Positions 1 through 8,024 of a DNA stretch of 64,000 nt are shown here, one piece after another. The position numbers and the translations under genes were made by a program. Below the pieces are notes generated by a model. It ran no database searches. It was given only the letters and a program-made list of their open reading frames with translations, and had not been told where the DNA came from. The first letter of the stretch is position 1; every line of letters starts with the position of its first letter. The stretch spans positions 49,966 to 113,965 of the forward strand of contig JAPKZQ010000042.1 of assembly GCA_026393675.1 (NCBI GenBank), given 5' to 3'. Source of the DNA: Acidobacteriota bacterium. GTDB lineage: Bacteria > Acidobacteriota > Vicinamibacteria > Vicinamibacterales > JAKQTR01.

Positions 1-1153
1 CCGTCCCAATCTCGACCCCGCGGATCCCCGCCTCGACATACAGGGCATTCGCCAGGGCGATGCCCGGATACTGCAAGGCCGGGATGTGCGGCAACAGCAT
101 CTTGGCGTCGATGTAGATCGCGTGCCCACCCGGGGGACGGATAATCGGCACGTCGGCCGCGATGAGCTTCTCGCCCAGGTACTCGGTGGATCGAATCCGG
201 TAGTGGAGATATGACTCGTCGACCACTTCTTCGAGACCACGGGCAATCGCCTCGAGGTCATAGCCAGCCAGACCGCCGTAGGTCGGGAAGCCTTCCGTGA
301 GGATCAGGAGGTTGCGGGCGGCCTCGGCCCACGCGTCGTTGTTCATCGCGAGGAAGCCGCCGATATTCGCCAGACCGTCCTTCTTGGCCGACATCGTGCA
401 CCCGTCGGCCAGCGAGAACATCTCCTGCGCGATCGACTTGGGCGTCCGGTCCGCATACGCAGGCTCCCGGAGTCTGATGAACCAGGCGTTCTCGGCAAAT
501 CGGCACGCATCAAGAAAGAACGGCTTGTTGTACTTGTCGCACACCTCGCGCACGGCTCGCAGGTTCTCCATCGACACCGGCTGTCCGCCTCCCGAGTTGT
601 TGGTCACCGTCACCATCACCAGGGGCACCAGGTCTCCGCGTTCGCCCAGGAGTCGATCAAGCGCCGCGATGTCGACATTGCCCTTGAACGGATGAAGGAA
701 ATGGGGGATGCGACCCTCTGGGATCACCAGATCGACCGCCTCGGCCCCCTCCACTTCGATGTTCGCCCGCGTCGTATCGAAGTGGTTGTTGTTCGGCACC
801 ACCTGGCCGGGTCTGAGAATCGTGTGGAAGAGAATCCGCTCGGCGGCCCGCCCCTGGTGCGTGGGAATGATGTGCGTAAAGCCGGTCAGATCCTTGACCA
901 CCTGCTCGAAGCGATAGAACGACCGGCTGCCCGCATACGACTCGTCAGCCTGTATCATCGCCGCCCACTGCATGGCCGACATCGCACCAGTGCCCGAATC
1001 GGTCAGCAGATCGATCAGCACGTCTTCGGCGCGCAGCCGAAAGACGTTGTACCCGGCCGTCCGCAGCGCCTCGGCTCGATCCTCGCGGCGCGTGAACTTG
1101 ACGGATTCGACCGACTTGATACGGAACGGCTCGATGATGGTTCTGAAATTCAT
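1..1153 (-). CDS. Tryptophanase / tyrosine phenol-lyase family enzyme, C-terminus cut by window edge
   Basis: PLP-dependent beta-elimination enzyme of the cytoplasm that splits tryptophan or tyrosine into indole or phenol, pyruvate and ammonia. The 384 visible codons follow the TnaA/TPL fold from the start: LTDSGTGAMS, YAGSRSFYRF, PTHQGRAAE, GGQPVSMENL, DACRFAENAWF and MSAKKDG. The second Lys of that last motif (residue 258) is the expected Schiff-base lysine (Lys257 in Citrobacter TPL). ADGCTMS and NIGGF resemble tyrosine phenol-lyase more than E. coli tryptophanase, but the C-terminal part that helps set substrate choice lies outside the window, so the substrate is open. About 75 residues are missing. 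The start is ATG at 1153. The upstream region shared with divergent fmdB holds two matched palindromes that could control both genes. Confidence 0.9.
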   Translation of the reverse strand, partial: MNFRTIIEPFRIKSVESVKFTRREDRAEALRTAGYNVFRLRAEDVLIDLLTDSGTGAMSAMQWAAMIQADESYAGSRSFYRFEQVVKDLTGFTHIIPTHQGRAAERILFHTILRPGQVVPNNNHFDTTRANIEVEGAEAVDLVIPEGRIPHFLHPFKGNVDIAALDRLLGERGDLVPLVMVTVTNNSGGGQPVSMENLRAVREVCDKYNKPFFLDACRFAENAWFIRLREPAYADRTPKSIAQEMFSLADGCTMSAKKDGLANIGGFLAMNNDAWAEAARNLLILTEGFPTYGGLAGYDLEAIARGLEEVVDESYLHYRIRSTEYLGEKLIAADVPIIRPPGGHAIYIDAKMLLPHIPALQYPGIALANALYVEAGIRGVEIGT

Positions 1154-1179
1154 GGTTGTATGACTATAACGATTCCTTG

Positions 1180-1201
1180 TCACCAAGTGGGTGATTGGTG
1201 A
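1180..1201. promoter_or_regulatory. Inverted repeat upstream of the tryptophanase-like gene
   Basis: Perfect 7-bp arms TCACCAA and TTGGTGA separated by 8 bp, centred 37 bp upstream of the minus-strand ATG at 1153. On the minus strand a weak -10-like TATAGT lies between it and the start codon, so a bound protein could act near that promoter. Its sequence differs from the two 31-bp palindromes next to it. Function is inferred from position only. Confidence 0.35.
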
Positions 1202-1209
1202 ATCCTACA

Positions 1210-1240
1210 TGTAACAACCATTCCCGGAGTGATTGTTACA
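1210..1240. promoter_or_regulatory. 31-bp palindrome, putative operator copy 1
   Basis: Near-perfect palindrome with outer arms TGTAACAA and TTGTTACA and an inner CATTCC/GGAGTG core; only two symmetric mismatches plus the centre. A second copy of the same 31-bp pattern starts 52 bp downstream. It lies between the divergent tryptophanase-like gene (start 1153) and fmdB (start 1306), the usual place for a shared operator. No T-run follows, so it is not a terminator. The regulator is unknown. Confidence 0.6.
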
Positions 1241-1261
1241 ATGTCGGCGCGGGCTCACGAA

Positions 1262-1292
1262 TGTAATAATCACTCCGGGAGTGATTTTTTCA
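1262..1292. promoter_or_regulatory. 31-bp palindrome, putative operator copy 2
   Basis: Same 31-bp pattern as 1210-1240 with a perfect 19-bp inner palindrome (AATCACTCC G GGAGTGATT). Centre-to-centre distance to copy 1 is 52 bp, about five helical turns, which would put both on one DNA face. Its right edge abuts the fmdB Shine-Dalgarno (AGGGAG, 1292-1297), so occupancy would block fmdB. Because T residues follow the inner palindrome, a terminator or attenuator is the alternative reading. Confidence 0.6.
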
Positions 1293-1305
1293 GGGAGTTC
1301 AGGGA

Positions 1306-1509
1306 ATGCCACTCTTCGAGTATCAGTGCAAAACGTGCGGACATCGTTTCGAGGCGCTTGTCATCGGCACCCGGCAACCCGACAGATGCCCGCGGTGCGA
1401 GGCGCCCACCATCGAGAAGCAGGTCTCGACGTTCGGGGTGGGGGGAACCAACGGTGGCTATGGCACCAGTTCGCGGCTCGGATCGAGCTGCGCGCCTGGC
1501 GGTGGTTGA
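1306..1509 (+). CDS. FmdB-family zinc-ribbon protein
   Basis: A 67-residue protein with the FmdB/CxxC regulatory family pattern: MPLFEYQCKTCGHRFE at the start, then CPRCEAPTIEK, giving two CxxC knuckles (C8-x2-C11 and C28-x2-C31) that should bind one zinc. The tail is rich in Gly and Ser, as is common in the family. It was named after a putative regulator beside formamidase, but its biochemical role is unsettled. The start is ATG with AGGGAG eight bases upstream. It diverges from the tryptophanase-like gene with two operator-like palindromes between them, and the second palindrome touches its ribosome-binding site. Monocistronic as far as can be seen. Confidence 0.9.
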   Translation: MPLFEYQCKTCGHRFEALVIGTRQPDRCPRCEAPTIEKQVSTFGVGGTNGGYGTSSRLGSSCAPGGG

Positions 1510-1996
1510 GGGATCTAGTCGCGGGCCGTGCGCCCGTCCGTACAAAGGAACCCGCGGGTGGCTGACCCCACCCGCGGTTGTCAAGGTGCCTTGGTGGCCT
1601 CAGAGTACCCAGGTCAGACCCATACGATATTCGACCGAGTCCGCGGCGATAGTTGCACGGTGGCCTCCACACGACATCGGGGTGATAACGGCGGCTTCGA
1701 CCGGCCTTTGCGGTATGCCCACCAGGCCGTCTGACCCTCGAACCGCCCTTCTCACTCCCCGGCGTCCGTCTTCTTCTTTAGCAATCCTTGTGGCGGATCG
1801 CCCAGCCAGATCAACTCCGACCCATGTGCACAAGTTCCGTGGCATTCCGCGCTTTTCCCAGTTTGACGCCGCGGCGTCTGCCGTCTCGGACACACACCAA
1901 TCGGGGCGAGACTCAAAATCGAACACCGCGGATGGTGGGATCCCCCGGCCGATTCGGCTAGCGAGTATAGAATCAGATCACGGAGTGACCGCCACC
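1510..1996. other. 487-bp gap; no convincing gene, possible decayed minus-strand remnant
   Basis: No reading frame here has a start, ribosome-binding site and family match. The plus-strand frame of the downstream peptidase stays open through it, but its translation has no signal peptide or recognisable domain until the Met at 1997. On the minus strand, frames between about 1930 and 1600 end in VEYRMGLTWVL, which resembles the last strand of an outer-membrane barrel, and a GC hairpin follows. The frames around it are broken, so at most this is a gene remnant. A TATAGAAT-like box near 1966 may serve the peptidase. Confidence 0.3.
1552..1577. terminator. GC-rich hairpin after fmdB
   Basis: Stem CCGCGGGTGG / CCACCCGCGG (10 bp) with a 6-base loop, 43 bp after the fmdB stop. 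The T-tract is weak on both strands (TTGTC on plus, TTCCTTTG on minus), so termination strength is doubtful. Confidence 0.4.
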
Positions 1997-4900
1997 ATGA
2001 GAAAAGCGCTCGTACTGTTTCTATCGGTGTTTACGCTGACCGCCGTCGCCAGCAATCTCGCCCAGTCGCCCGCGTCTCCGGAAGCCCGGCTGCTGCGCTT
2101 TCCGGCGATTCACGGAAACCAGATCGTATTCTCCTATGCTGGCGACCTCTTCTCGGTCCCAGCCACTGGCGGTGTGGCCCGCCGCCTGACCAGCGACGCC
2201 GGCAGCGAGATGTTTCCGCGCTTCTCTCCCGACGGCAAGTGGCTGGCCTTTACCGCACAGTACGACGGCAACACCGAGGTGTATGCGATGCCCGCCGAGG
2301 GCGGCGTGCCCAAACGCCTGACGATCACGGCCACGCTCGGGCGCGACGACGTCTCCGACCGCATGGGGCCGAACAACATCGTCATGGGGTGGAAGGATCA
2401 ATCGCACATCCTGTTCCGGTCCCGCCGCATCGAGTGGAACGACTTCCGCGGCCAGCTCTATCTCGCCTCGCTCAATGGCGGCGCGCCCGAGATGCTGCCC
2501 CTCCCGCGCGGCGGCTTCGGCAGCTATTCGCCCGACGGCACCAGGCTCGCGTACAACCGGGTGTTCCGCGAGTTCAGAACCTGGAAGCGTTACCGTGGTG
2601 GCCAGGCCGACGATGTGTGGGTGTATGACTTCGCGTCGAAACAGACGACCAACATCACCAGCAACGAGGCGCAGGACATCATTCCGATGTGGAGCGGGAA
2701 CAGGATCTACTTCCTCTCCGACCGTGATCGGCGCCTGAACCTCTTCGTGTATGACTTCGGCACAAAGCAGACGCGCCAGTTGACACGCTTCACCGATTAC
2801 GACTGCAAGTTCCCCTCGCTTGGCGACCGCGCCATCGTGTTTGAAAACGGCGGGTACATCTACACCTTCGACCTCGCGACCGACAAGACCGACAAGGTGT
2901 CGATCGTCATCCACGAGGATTCCGACAGCGGCCGAACCACATTGGCCGACGTCAGCAAGAACATCACGAACTACGAGATCGCTCCCGACGGCAGCCGCGC
3001 GCTCTTCGGGGCGAGGGGCGACGTGTTCACGGTGCCCCTGAAGAACGGACCGACGCGAAACCTCACCAGGACACCCGGCGTTCACGAACGGGGATCGAAG
3101 TGGTCGCCTGACGGCCGGTGGATCGCCTACATCTCCGACGCCACCGGCGAGGACGAGATCTACATCCACCCTCAGGACGGCAAGGGCTCCGCGGTTCAAG
3201 TGACCACAGGCGGCGACGTCTACAAGTACCAGCCGCTCTGGTCGCCTGATTCAAAGAAGCTGCTCTGGTCCGATCGCAAGCAGCGGCTGAGCTTCGTGGA
3301 TCTCGACACCAAGGTGACGACCACGGTTGGCAGCGCCACGGCGTTCGAGATCACCGACTACGCGTGGTCGCCAGACAGCAAGTGGGTCGCGTACGCGCGG
3401 CCGGAAGACGCGGAAATGGCGAAGGTCTGCCTGTACGGCCTCGAGACGAAGCAGACGCACGCCGTCACCAACGGCTGGTATCCCTCCTACTCGCCCGCGT
3501 TCAGCCGCGACGGCAAGTTTCTGTTCTTCGTGTCAGACCGGACGTTCTCGCCGAGTTATGGCGAGGCCGAGTTCGAGCACATCTACCAGGACATGGCGCG
3601 GATCTACTTCGTGACGCTCGCCAGGGATACGAAGAGTCCGTTCGAACCGAAGAGCGACGAGGTCAACGTCAAGGACACAGCCGAGTCGAAACCGCCCGCG
3701 GCGAAACCGGAGGAAAAGGCTGCGGCCAAGCCCGACGCCAAGCCGGCGACGCCAGACGCCGCGGCCGCCAATGATGCGACGCCGGCGGTGAAGGTGGATG
3801 TCGAAGGCCTGCAGACCCGGATTGCGTCCGTGCCGACCCCGCCGTCGGGCTATCGCAACCTTCAGTCGGTGGGCAGCCGTCTGTTCTACGTGCGCCAGGG
3901 CGCGAAGGACGCCGGGCCGCACCTGTGCGTGTTCGACATGGACAAGCCGGCGGAGACCGACCTCGGCGGGTTTGGCGGCTTCGAAATCTCCGCCGACGGC
4001 AAGAAGATGATGGTGCAACACGACAGCGCGTACGCGATCCTCGATCTGCCTTCTTCGAAAATCGAATTCAAGGATCCGCTCAACCTGGCGGATATGAAGG
4101 TGACGCTGGATCGGCACGCGGAGTGGCGGCAGATCTTCAACGAGTCGTGGCGGCAGATGCGCGATTTCTTCTGGGCGCCCAATATGGGCGGCGTCGACTG
4201 GCCGGCCGTGCGCAGGGCGTACGAGCCGCTGGTGGCCCACGTGAACACGCGTGCGGACCTGACGTACATCATCGGCGAGATGATTGGCGAGTTGAGTACC
4301 GGTCACACGTATGTCGGCGGGGGTGACCTGCCCCAGGCCCCGCGTGTTCCTCTGGGGTTGCTTGGCGCCCAGATCGACAAGGACCCCGCATCAGGCTATT
4401 ACCGGATCAGCCGCATCCTCAAGGGCGAGAACTGGACGAAGGACCGCCGGTCGCCGCTGACCGAGATCGGCGTGACGGCCAGACCAGGCGACTACATCCT
4501 CGCGGTGGATGGCAAGCCCGCGAACCAGATGGCCGACATCTACGAGGCCCTGATCGACCGGGCGGGAAAACAGGTCACGCTCACGCTCAACGGATCGCCG
4601 GCGACAGCCGGCAGCCACGACGCCGTCGTCGTCCCGATCGACAACGAGGTGCCGCTCTACTACTTCAACTGGATCGAAGACAATCGCGAGAAGGTCTCGA
4701 AGGCGACCGGCGGACGAGTCGGCTATGTGCACATCCCGGACATGGGACCGGGCGGCCTGAACGAGTTCGCGCGCCAGTTCTACCCCCAGTTCGGGAAAGA
4801 AGCCGTCATCATCGACGTGCGCAGCAATGGCGGGGGCAATGTCTCTTCCATGATCGTCGAGCGGCTGCTCAGGCGGCCGGCGATGATCGACATGGCCCGA

Positions 4901-5317
4901 AACACATCGGCGACCACAGATCCGGGAGGCCTCATCATGGGGCCGAAGGTCGCCCTTGCCGATGAGTTCTCCGCGTCTGATGGCGACATCTTTGCCTACC
5001 GGTTCAAGTACTACAAACTCGGGCCGGTCATCGGTAAGCGCACGTGGGGTGGCGTCGTCGGCATACGCGGCACGCTACCGCTCATCGATGGCGGCGTGCT
5101 CAACAGGCCCGAGTTCTCTCGGTACGACGTTGCCGGCACAAGCTGGGTGATCGAAGGTCACGGCGTCGATCCCGACATCGTCGTCGACAACGACCCGGCG
5201 AGGGAATTTGCCGGCGAGGACCAGCAACTCAACAAAGCCATCGAGGTCATCCTCGATCTGCTGAAGAAGAGTCCGGCCAAGATTCCGCCGCCGCCACCCT
5301 ACCCGATCAAGAAGTAG
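1997..5317 (+). CDS. Tricorn-protease homologue (S41 family, beta-propellers + PDZ + protease)
   Basis: An 1106-residue exported peptidase that would finish degradation of short peptides. Order: signal peptide (about 1-22, hydrophobic LVLFLSVFTLTAVAS), beta-propeller repeats (SPDGKWLAF, SPDGTRLAY, SPDSKKLLW and others, about 30-560), a low-complexity Ala/Pro/Lys/Glu-rich segment (about 555-595), core domain with STGHTYVGG (His770), a PDZ segment (ARPGDYILAVDGKP) and the S41 catalytic domain with ADEFSASDGD (candidate nucleophile Ser994, followed by Asp as in archaeal tricorn Ser965-Asp966). The frame is open further upstream, but ATG 1997 begins a clear signal peptide and upstream residues look non-coding. 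The next gene follows 17 bp later. Thermoplasma tricorn is cytosolic; the signal peptide suggests a periplasmic version here. Confidence 0.9.
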   Translation: MRKALVLFLSVFTLTAVASNLAQSPASPEARLLRFPAIHGNQIVFSYAGDLFSVPATGGVARRLTSDAGSEMFPRFSPDGKWLAFTAQYDGNTEVYAMPAEGGVPKRLTITATLGRDDVSDRMGPNNIVMGWKDQSHILFRSRRIEWNDFRGQLYLASLNGGAPEMLPLPRGGFGSYSPDGTRLAYNRVFREFRTWKRYRGGQADDVWVYDFASKQTTNITSNEAQDIIPMWSGNRIYFLSDRDRRLNLFVYDFGTKQTRQLTRFTDYDCKFPSLGDRAIVFENGGYIYTFDLATDKTDKVSIVIHEDSDSGRTTLADVSKNITNYEIAPDGSRALFGARGDVFTVPLKNGPTRNLTRTPGVHERGSKWSPDGRWIAYISDATGEDEIYIHPQDGKGSAVQVTTGGDVYKYQPLWSPDSKKLLWSDRKQRLSFVDLDTKVTTTVGSATAFEITDYAWSPDSKWVAYARPEDAEMAKVCLYGLETKQTHAVTNGWYPSYSPAFSRDGKFLFFVSDRTFSPSYGEAEFEHIYQDMARIYFVTLARDTKSPFEPKSDEVNVKDTAESKPPAAKPEEKAAAKPDAKPATPDAAAANDATPAVKVDVEGLQTRIASVPTPPSGYRNLQSVGSRLFYVRQGAKDAGPHLCVFDMDKPAETDLGGFGGFEISADGKKMMVQHDSAYAILDLPSSKIEFKDPLNLADMKVTLDRHAEWRQIFNESWRQMRDFFWAPNMGGVDWPAVRRAYEPLVAHVNTRADLTYIIGEMIGELSTGHTYVGGGDLPQAPRVPLGLLGAQIDKDPASGYYRISRILKGENWTKDRRSPLTEIGVTARPGDYILAVDGKPANQMADIYEALIDRAGKQVTLTLNGSPATAGSHDAVVVPIDNEVPLYYFNWIEDNREKVSKATGGRVGYVHIPDMGPGGLNEFARQFYPQFGKEAVIIDVRSNGGGNVSSMIVERLLRRPAMIDMARNTSATTDPGGLIMGPKVALADEFSASDGDIFAYRFKYYKLGPVIGKRTWGGVVGIRGTLPLIDGGVLNRPEFSRYDVAGTSWVIEGHGVDPDIVVDNDPAREFAGEDQQLNKAIEVILDLLKKSPAKIPPPPPYPIKK

Positions 5318-5334
5318 GAAAGGCATCGGACCGC

Positions 5335-6363
5335 ATGCGTCGGGTTGTGGAGCGGATGCGCGGCTGGCAGGGACTGGCAGCACGCCACGAGGGGCTGCTC
5401 TGGTGGATCCACAGCCTGTACGCGCTCGCGCTTGGCGTCGTGTTCATGTGGCTCGGCGCGCGCAACTTTACGTGGCTCCGGCTGGCCGCCCTGCACATCA
5501 TCGTGATCTGGGGCGCCAGTCTCGCGCTGGCCAATGTCATCGACCGGCCCGGCCACGAGTCCGTATGGTGGCACCGGCTGCGCCTGGTCATCAACTACGT
5601 CACCAAGAACTTCTATCAACAGATCCTGTTCTTCATCCTCCCGATCTACTACGGGAGCGCGACGTTCGGTTCCCGCAACATGGCGTTTGTCGGGCTGCTC
5701 GCCGCGTCTGCCGTGATGTCGACGCTGGACATTGTCTATGACCGGCATCTCTCGACGCGGCGGGAGCTGAACGCCCTCTTCTTCGCATTCAACCTGTTCG
5801 CCGCCGTCGCCGTCGCCCTTCCGATTCTCTGGAGCATCAGCAATGTGGCGGCGCTTCGCATCGCGTCGCTCGCCGCGGTGGTCGGCTATATCACCATCGC
5901 CAGGCAGCCAACTGATCTTGCACGGCGACGGACGTGGACGGCGAGCGCGGCTGGCGCAGCCATCCTGCTGGCGCTCATCCAGCTGTTGCTGCCGTTTGTC
6001 CCGCCTGCCCCACTTCGGTTGGCCGACACAGCGTTCTCGCTCGCGTTCGACCGCCAGGGTCTCCGCGCCATCACGCCTGTCGTCAGCATCTCGCCGGCCT
6101 GGACGGGACGCGTGTTCGTGGTGACGTCGCTCCATGCCCCGCTCGGGCTCAAAGACACCGTTGAGATTCGCTGGTATCGCGGCGCGCAATTGCTCTGGAG
6201 TTCCCGGTCGGTCGACGTCGTAGGCGGCCGGGAGCAGGGATTCCGCCTCTGGAGTTCGGTGATGGTTGCCGAACCCGGCGATCCGGGAGCGATGAGGGTG
6301 GACGTGGTCACCGGCGCGGGCCAGTTGATCGGGCGGGCCAGTCTGCCGATTACCGACCAGTAA
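5335..6363 (+). CDS. Membrane protein with DUF5924-like N-terminus and DUF2914-like C-terminus
   Basis: A 342-residue protein of unknown function. Roughly the first 240 residues hold about six to seven hydrophobic segments (LYALALGVVFMWL, LAALHIIVIWGASLAL, QILFFILPIYYG, LLAASAVMS, FFAFNLFAAVAVALPIL, AAILLALIQLLLPF). A soluble C-terminal domain of about 110 residues follows, ending in IRWYRGAQLLWSSR, GFRLWSSVMV and VDVVTGAGQLIGR, a pattern I associate with DUF2914. The start is ATG 5335, 17 bp after the peptidase stop, with GGAAAGG upstream; the frame is open earlier but overlaps the peptidase. Probably co-transcribed with the peptidase. No catalytic residues are evident. Confidence 0.75.
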   Translation: MRRVVERMRGWQGLAARHEGLLWWIHSLYALALGVVFMWLGARNFTWLRLAALHIIVIWGASLALANVIDRPGHESVWWHRLRLVINYVTKNFYQQILFFILPIYYGSATFGSRNMAFVGLLAASAVMSTLDIVYDRHLSTRRELNALFFAFNLFAAVAVALPILWSISNVAALRIASLAAVVGYITIARQPTDLARRRTWTASAAGAAILLALIQLLLPFVPPAPLRLADTAFSLAFDRQGLRAITPVVSISPAWTGRVFVVTSLHAPLGLKDTVEIRWYRGAQLLWSSRSVDVVGGREQGFRLWSSVMVAEPGDPGAMRVDVVTGAGQLIGRASLPITDQ

Positions 6364-6689
6364 GTTTCTGACTCCAGAGACCTTCGCGCCTCAAGTCTGT
6401 GCGACTTCTGCCGACCACATGAGCAGGAGGTGCACACGAACCAGTGCAACAGGTGCCTTCGAGCCGACGCAGATACTGCCCGATCAGGTGTCATCTGGCC
6501 GGACGGCGATGTCGTGTTCTCATACACTTTCTGGAGCCTCGGGCCGATTTCTGGCCACATTTTGTGTGGCGATGGCCGGAAGAACTCGCTCCAGTGTCTC
6601 GAAAACTGCCCGGTTTTACCCGGAGTGTCCAAGACTGGTACGCGTGGCACGTTTCTTGGACACGAAGTCACCGAGCAAGAGACTGATCT
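6364..6689. other. 326-bp intergenic region with inverted repeats before the sigma-54-type activator
   Basis: No credible coding region. It contains a short hairpin GCCACA/TGTGGC (6554-6570) and a 10-bp perfect inverted repeat (6625-6634 and 6654-6663) just ahead of the activator gene at 6690. Inside that repeat TGGCAC-N5-TTGGA (6645-6660) approaches the sigma-54 -24/-12 consensus, but has GG where GC is expected at -12. Confidence 0.5.
6625..6663. promoter_or_regulatory. 10-bp perfect inverted repeat GTGTCCAAGA...TCTTGGACAC
   Basis: Arms at 6625-6634 and 6654-6663, spacer 19 bp, 26 bp upstream of the activator start codon. Spacing of 29 bp between arm centres suits either a protein-binding dyad or an mRNA leader hairpin. 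Autoregulation by the adjacent activator is a reasonable guess but is not shown by sequence. Confidence 0.5.
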
Positions 6690-8024
6690 ATGTTGAACAG
6701 ACTACCGACACCGCTCGTTCCGACCCCTGTGGCGACCATCGATAACGGCCGGGCCACGGCGCAGACGCGAACCCGTTTCCGGGCACTGGTCCAATCGCCG
6801 TTGCGGGCCGGCATTCTGCGATATCTGCACGCCCGGCCGCACGAGGGATTCGACCTCGAGTCGATCATGGCGACATTTGGCCGCCTCAGAAGTGACGTCG
6901 ACAACTGCCTCCGGGAACTCGTCGCGTCCGGCCTGGTCCAGGCTGATGGCAGCCCGGCCCCGTTCTTCACGGCCGTCATGCCCTCCGAACCGGATATGGA
7001 GCGGGTCCTCGACGACTTTCTGACAGACAAGCAGAGCGATTCGATCGAGGACCGGTCACCGTCGGTCCAGCGATTCCGCGAGATGATTGGCCGCGACGAG
7101 AAGATGATGATTCTCTTCGAGTCGATCCGGACCGTGGCCAAGACCGATCTCTCGGTGCTCATCCTCGGCCCGACCGGGTCCGGCAAGGAAGTCGTGGCCC
7201 GCATCGTTCATGAGCTCAGCAGCCGCCAGCACGAGACGTTTCAGGCGGTCAACTGCGCGGCCTTGCCTGATTCGCTCTTTGATTCGGAGGTCTTTGGGTA
7301 CGAGCGGGGGGCGTTTACCGGCGCCTACGAACGAAAGCCCGGCCGCATCGAACTCGCCAACCAGGGCACGCTGTTCCTGGATGAAGTGGGCGACCTGTCA
7401 CCCATGGCTCAGGCCAAGCTGCTCAGGGTCGTCGAGGACCGCCGCGTCGAGCGTCTCGGGAGCCGGTCGCCCACCGACGTCGACTTCCGGTTGATCTGCG
7501 CGACCAGCCGCCCGCTCGAGGCGCTGGTCGGCGACGCCGCCTTCCGCGAGGATCTCTATTATCGAATCAACGCCTTCACGATCCGCCTGCCCGCCCTGCG
7601 CGAACGGCCGATCGACATTCCGGTGCTCGCGGAACGATTTCTGGCCCGGTATTGTGCGGCCCACGGATTCCCCCTGAACGCGCGGAAACTGGCCCCAGAT
7701 GCCATCGATCTCATGATGGCGTACCCGTGGCCCGGCAACATCAGGGAGCTCGAAACGACCATTTCACGGGCGGCCCTCTCCGCGCGGGACGGCTTCGTGC
7801 ACGCGGCGGATCTGCAGTTCCTCCACCCGGCGCTCGCGTCGGGCCGGTCCGAGCATGCCGCGCTCCTCCCGATGAAGGACGTCGAGCGCGACCACATCCG
7901 CAAGGTGCTCGGCGCGCTGAACTGGAACAAGAAACGCACCGCGCAGATTCTACAGATCAGCCGCGAGACGTTGTATCGGAAGATCGCCGAGTACAACCTG
8001 GCTCAGGACGGTAGCCGCACATGA
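6690..8024 (+). CDS. Sigma-54-type AAA+ transcription activator with winged-helix-like N-terminus
   Basis: A 444-residue bacterial enhancer-binding protein, expected to open sigma-54 promoters by ATP hydrolysis. The N-terminus (about 25-100) has no receiver signature; it reads like a winged-helix sensor (FRALVQSPLRAGILRYLHARP, then VDNCLRELVASGLVQ). The AAA+ domain follows: Walker A GPTGSGKE (160-167), intact GAFTGA loop (207-212), Walker B GTLFLDEVGDL, PALRERPIDIP and YPWPGNIRELE. The C-terminal Fis-type helix-turn-helix is NWNKKRTAQILQISRETLYR. The stop overlaps the next gene by ATGA, so it is translationally linked to the first HD-GYP protein and likely controls or responds to that pathway. 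The ribosome-binding site is weak. Confidence 0.92.
   Translation: MLNRLPTPLVPTPVATIDNGRATAQTRTRFRALVQSPLRAGILRYLHARPHEGFDLESIMATFGRLRSDVDNCLRELVASGLVQADGSPAPFFTAVMPSEPDMERVLDDFLTDKQSDSIEDRSPSVQRFREMIGRDEKMMILFESIRTVAKTDLSVLILGPTGSGKEVVARIVHELSSRQHETFQAVNCAALPDSLFDSEVFGYERGAFTGAYERKPGRIELANQGTLFLDEVGDLSPMAQAKLLRVVEDRRVERLGSRSPTDVDFRLICATSRPLEALVGDAAFREDLYYRINAFTIRLPALRERPIDIPVLAERFLARYCAAHGFPLNARKLAPDAIDLMMAYPWPGNIRELETTISRAALSARDGFVHAADLQFLHPALASGRSEHAALLPMKDVERDHIRKVLGALNWNKKRTAQILQISRETLYRKIAEYNLAQDGSRT

Noticed and set aside
1262..1292. Second palindrome as a simple terminator
   Set aside because: It matches the 31-bp pattern at 1210-1240, which has no T-run, and its perfect stem would leave almost no loop. 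Operator is preferred, terminator not excluded.
1740..1890. Minus-strand short frame containing CHGTCAHGSELIWLGDPP
   Set aside because: No start codon or ribosome-binding site, no CxxCH haem motif, and no neighbouring support.
1229..1996. N-terminal extension of the tricorn-like peptidase
   Set aside because: The frame is open, but the translation has no domain or signal, runs across the fmdB gene and an operator, and a clean signal peptide starts at 1997.
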